Source: Streptomyces bauhiniae
GTDB taxonomy: Bacteria > Actinomycetota > Actinomycetes > Streptomycetales > Streptomycetaceae
Direction of reading: 5' to 3'
Assembly: GCF_004784475.1 (NCBI RefSeq)
Contig: NZ_SRRT01000007.1
Location: 124,001-188,000, forward strand
DNA: 64,000 nt
Shown: positions 63,359 through 64,000 of the stretch, in pieces
Layout: each line of letters begins with the position of its first letter
Position numbering within the stretch: position 1 is the stretch's first letter
Notes under the pieces: generated by a model
What the model saw: only the letters and a program-made list of their open reading frames with translations
What the model was told of the DNA's origin: nothing
Database searches by the model: none
Translations under genes and position numbers: made by a program

Positions 63359-64000
63359 TCACTCGTTGGCGGCGCGCGGCCGGTCGCCGTCCTCGTACTG
63401 GTCGAACAGCGGGGTGCGGCCGCGCTCGCGGGAGCGGCGGGCGGAGGCGCTGCGCCGGGCGTCGCCCCGCGCGTCCTCCGGGCGCTCCCCGTCCGGTGCC
63501 GGTTCGGCCGCCGGGACCTCGGGACGCTGCTCCGGGGTGACGGCGCTGGAGCGGGCCGAGCTCCAGGTGCCGGGGGCGCCCAGGTCCACGTCGGCGGTGG
63601 CGCGCGGGGCGACCGGCGCGGTCACGTACGTGGGCAGCGGCACCGGCACCGGGTCCCAGCTCTCGCCGTGGCCGGGGCGGCGCTGCCGTTCGCGCTGCTG
63701 GTCGACCCACTCGGCGTGGTCGGTCTGCTCGACCAGGGCGCGCCGGTCGGCGGCGAGGGCGGCGGACAGAGCGGGGTCGGTGTGCGGCCCCGTTCCCTCC
63801 TCCGGCTCGTCGGCGACGACGGCCGCCTCGGCGGCCGCGCGGCGGCGCGGCTGGCGGGCCCGCTCCCGCAGCCGGGCGGCCGCGTCCTCGGCGCTCCTGC
63901 GGTCCATCTGGAAGGCGAACCGGCGCCGTTCCTGCCGGCGCAGATAGCCGATGTACGCGCTGAGCAGCACGGCCGGCACGGCGGGCACCCAGAGGAGGGC
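63359..64000 (-). CDS. Probable SepX/GlpR divisome membrane protein (5' part beyond the window)
   Basis: Only the last approximately 210 residues are in the window; the frame is open to base 64000. The visible part begins in a hydrophobic segment (AVPAVLLSAYIGYL), followed by RRQERRRFAFQMDRR, a charged helical region, and a long Pro/Ala/Arg-rich disordered tail. The RRQERRRFAF pattern and position next to a tRNA-Ala fit SepX (GlpR), a cell-division membrane protein of Streptomyces. The N-terminal anchor is not visible, so this is tentative. Confidence 0.55.
   Translation of the reverse strand, partial: ALLWVPAVPAVLLSAYIGYLRRQERRRFAFQMDRRSAEDAAARLRERARQPRRRAAAEAAVVADEPEEGTGPHTDPALSAALAADRRALVEQTDHAEWVDQQRERQRRPGHGESWDPVPVPLPTYVTAPVAPRATADVDLGAPGTWSSARSSAVTPEQRPEVPAAEPAPDGERPEDARGDARRSASARRSRERGRTPLFDQYEDGDRPRAANE

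Overview
The window reads as a stretch of Streptomyces chromosome core. GC content is very high with strong third-position GC bias, GTG and leaderless starts are frequent, and the gene content is characteristic of the genus: an SsgA-like sporulation protein (ssgE), the tam/tamR pair, a galTEK operon, an Rpf-type resuscitation factor in the tatD-rpf-rsmA-ispE block, an actinobacterial protein O-mannosyltransferase and a HelR-type RNA polymerase helicase. The gene order matches what I recall of the S. coelicolor region around SCO3122 to SCO3182; I could not align it. I saw no prophage, insertion sequence, CRISPR array or rRNA.

Layout. 1-4.2 kb: end of glmU, then prs, rplY (L25/Ctc), pth and a small membrane protein. 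4.3-7 kb: ppc on the minus strand. 7.3-11.8 kb: desaturase plus TetR, tam/tamR around a strong palindrome, a LuxR-type regulator and an acetyltransferase. 11.8-17.2 kb: galT-galE-galK, divergent from a sodium/solute symporter and its small membrane partner. 17.3-23.4 kb: a LuxR-type regulator whose receiver lacks its phosphorylation residues, two PQQ-type beta-propeller membrane proteins and an ABC-F ATPase. 23.6-31.7 kb: a Uma2-fold protein, the ispE-rsmA-rpf-tatD block, a zinc-ribbon protein, rsmI, and divergent pmt. 32.2-38.6 kb: two tandem penicillin-binding proteins, ssgE, and a nickel-type ECF transporter (NikM-PDGLE fusion, NikQ, NikO) with a Nur-like box in its promoter. 38.7-42.4 kb: single metabolic genes. 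42.5-46.2 kb: an accessory patch with two small coupled genes, a divergent HTH/TPR regulator, and two copies of an unrecognised small protein built from an internal duplication, flanking a frameshifted EamA exporter. 46.3-54.9 kb: an MMPL transporter with TetR, a tricorn-type protease, and helR behind an inverted repeat that fits the rifamycin-associated element. 55-60.1 kb: a CsbD-like protein, an SDR / alpha-beta hydrolase / Baeyer-Villiger monooxygenase operon divergent from a MerR regulator, and exonuclease III. 60.2-64 kb: an acetyltransferase, a secreted C-terminally anchored protein next to a class F sortase lipoprotein, a TPR protein, tRNA-Ala(CGC), and the 3' end of a probable SepX/GlpR divisome gene.

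Working together. Envelope and cell-wall functions recur (glmU, rpf, two PBPs, ssgE, pmt, sortase F, probable SepX). Several regulators sit beside their probable targets with readable operators (TamR, MmpL-TetR, MerR, Nur). Many start codons lie 6-7 nt after a good -10 box, which suggests an unusually high share of leaderless transcripts. The most interesting points are the helR/RAE locus, the Nur-controlled leaderless nickel transporter, the duplicated repeat-protein locus with the HTH/TPR regulator, and the BVMO-hydrolase-SDR cassette.
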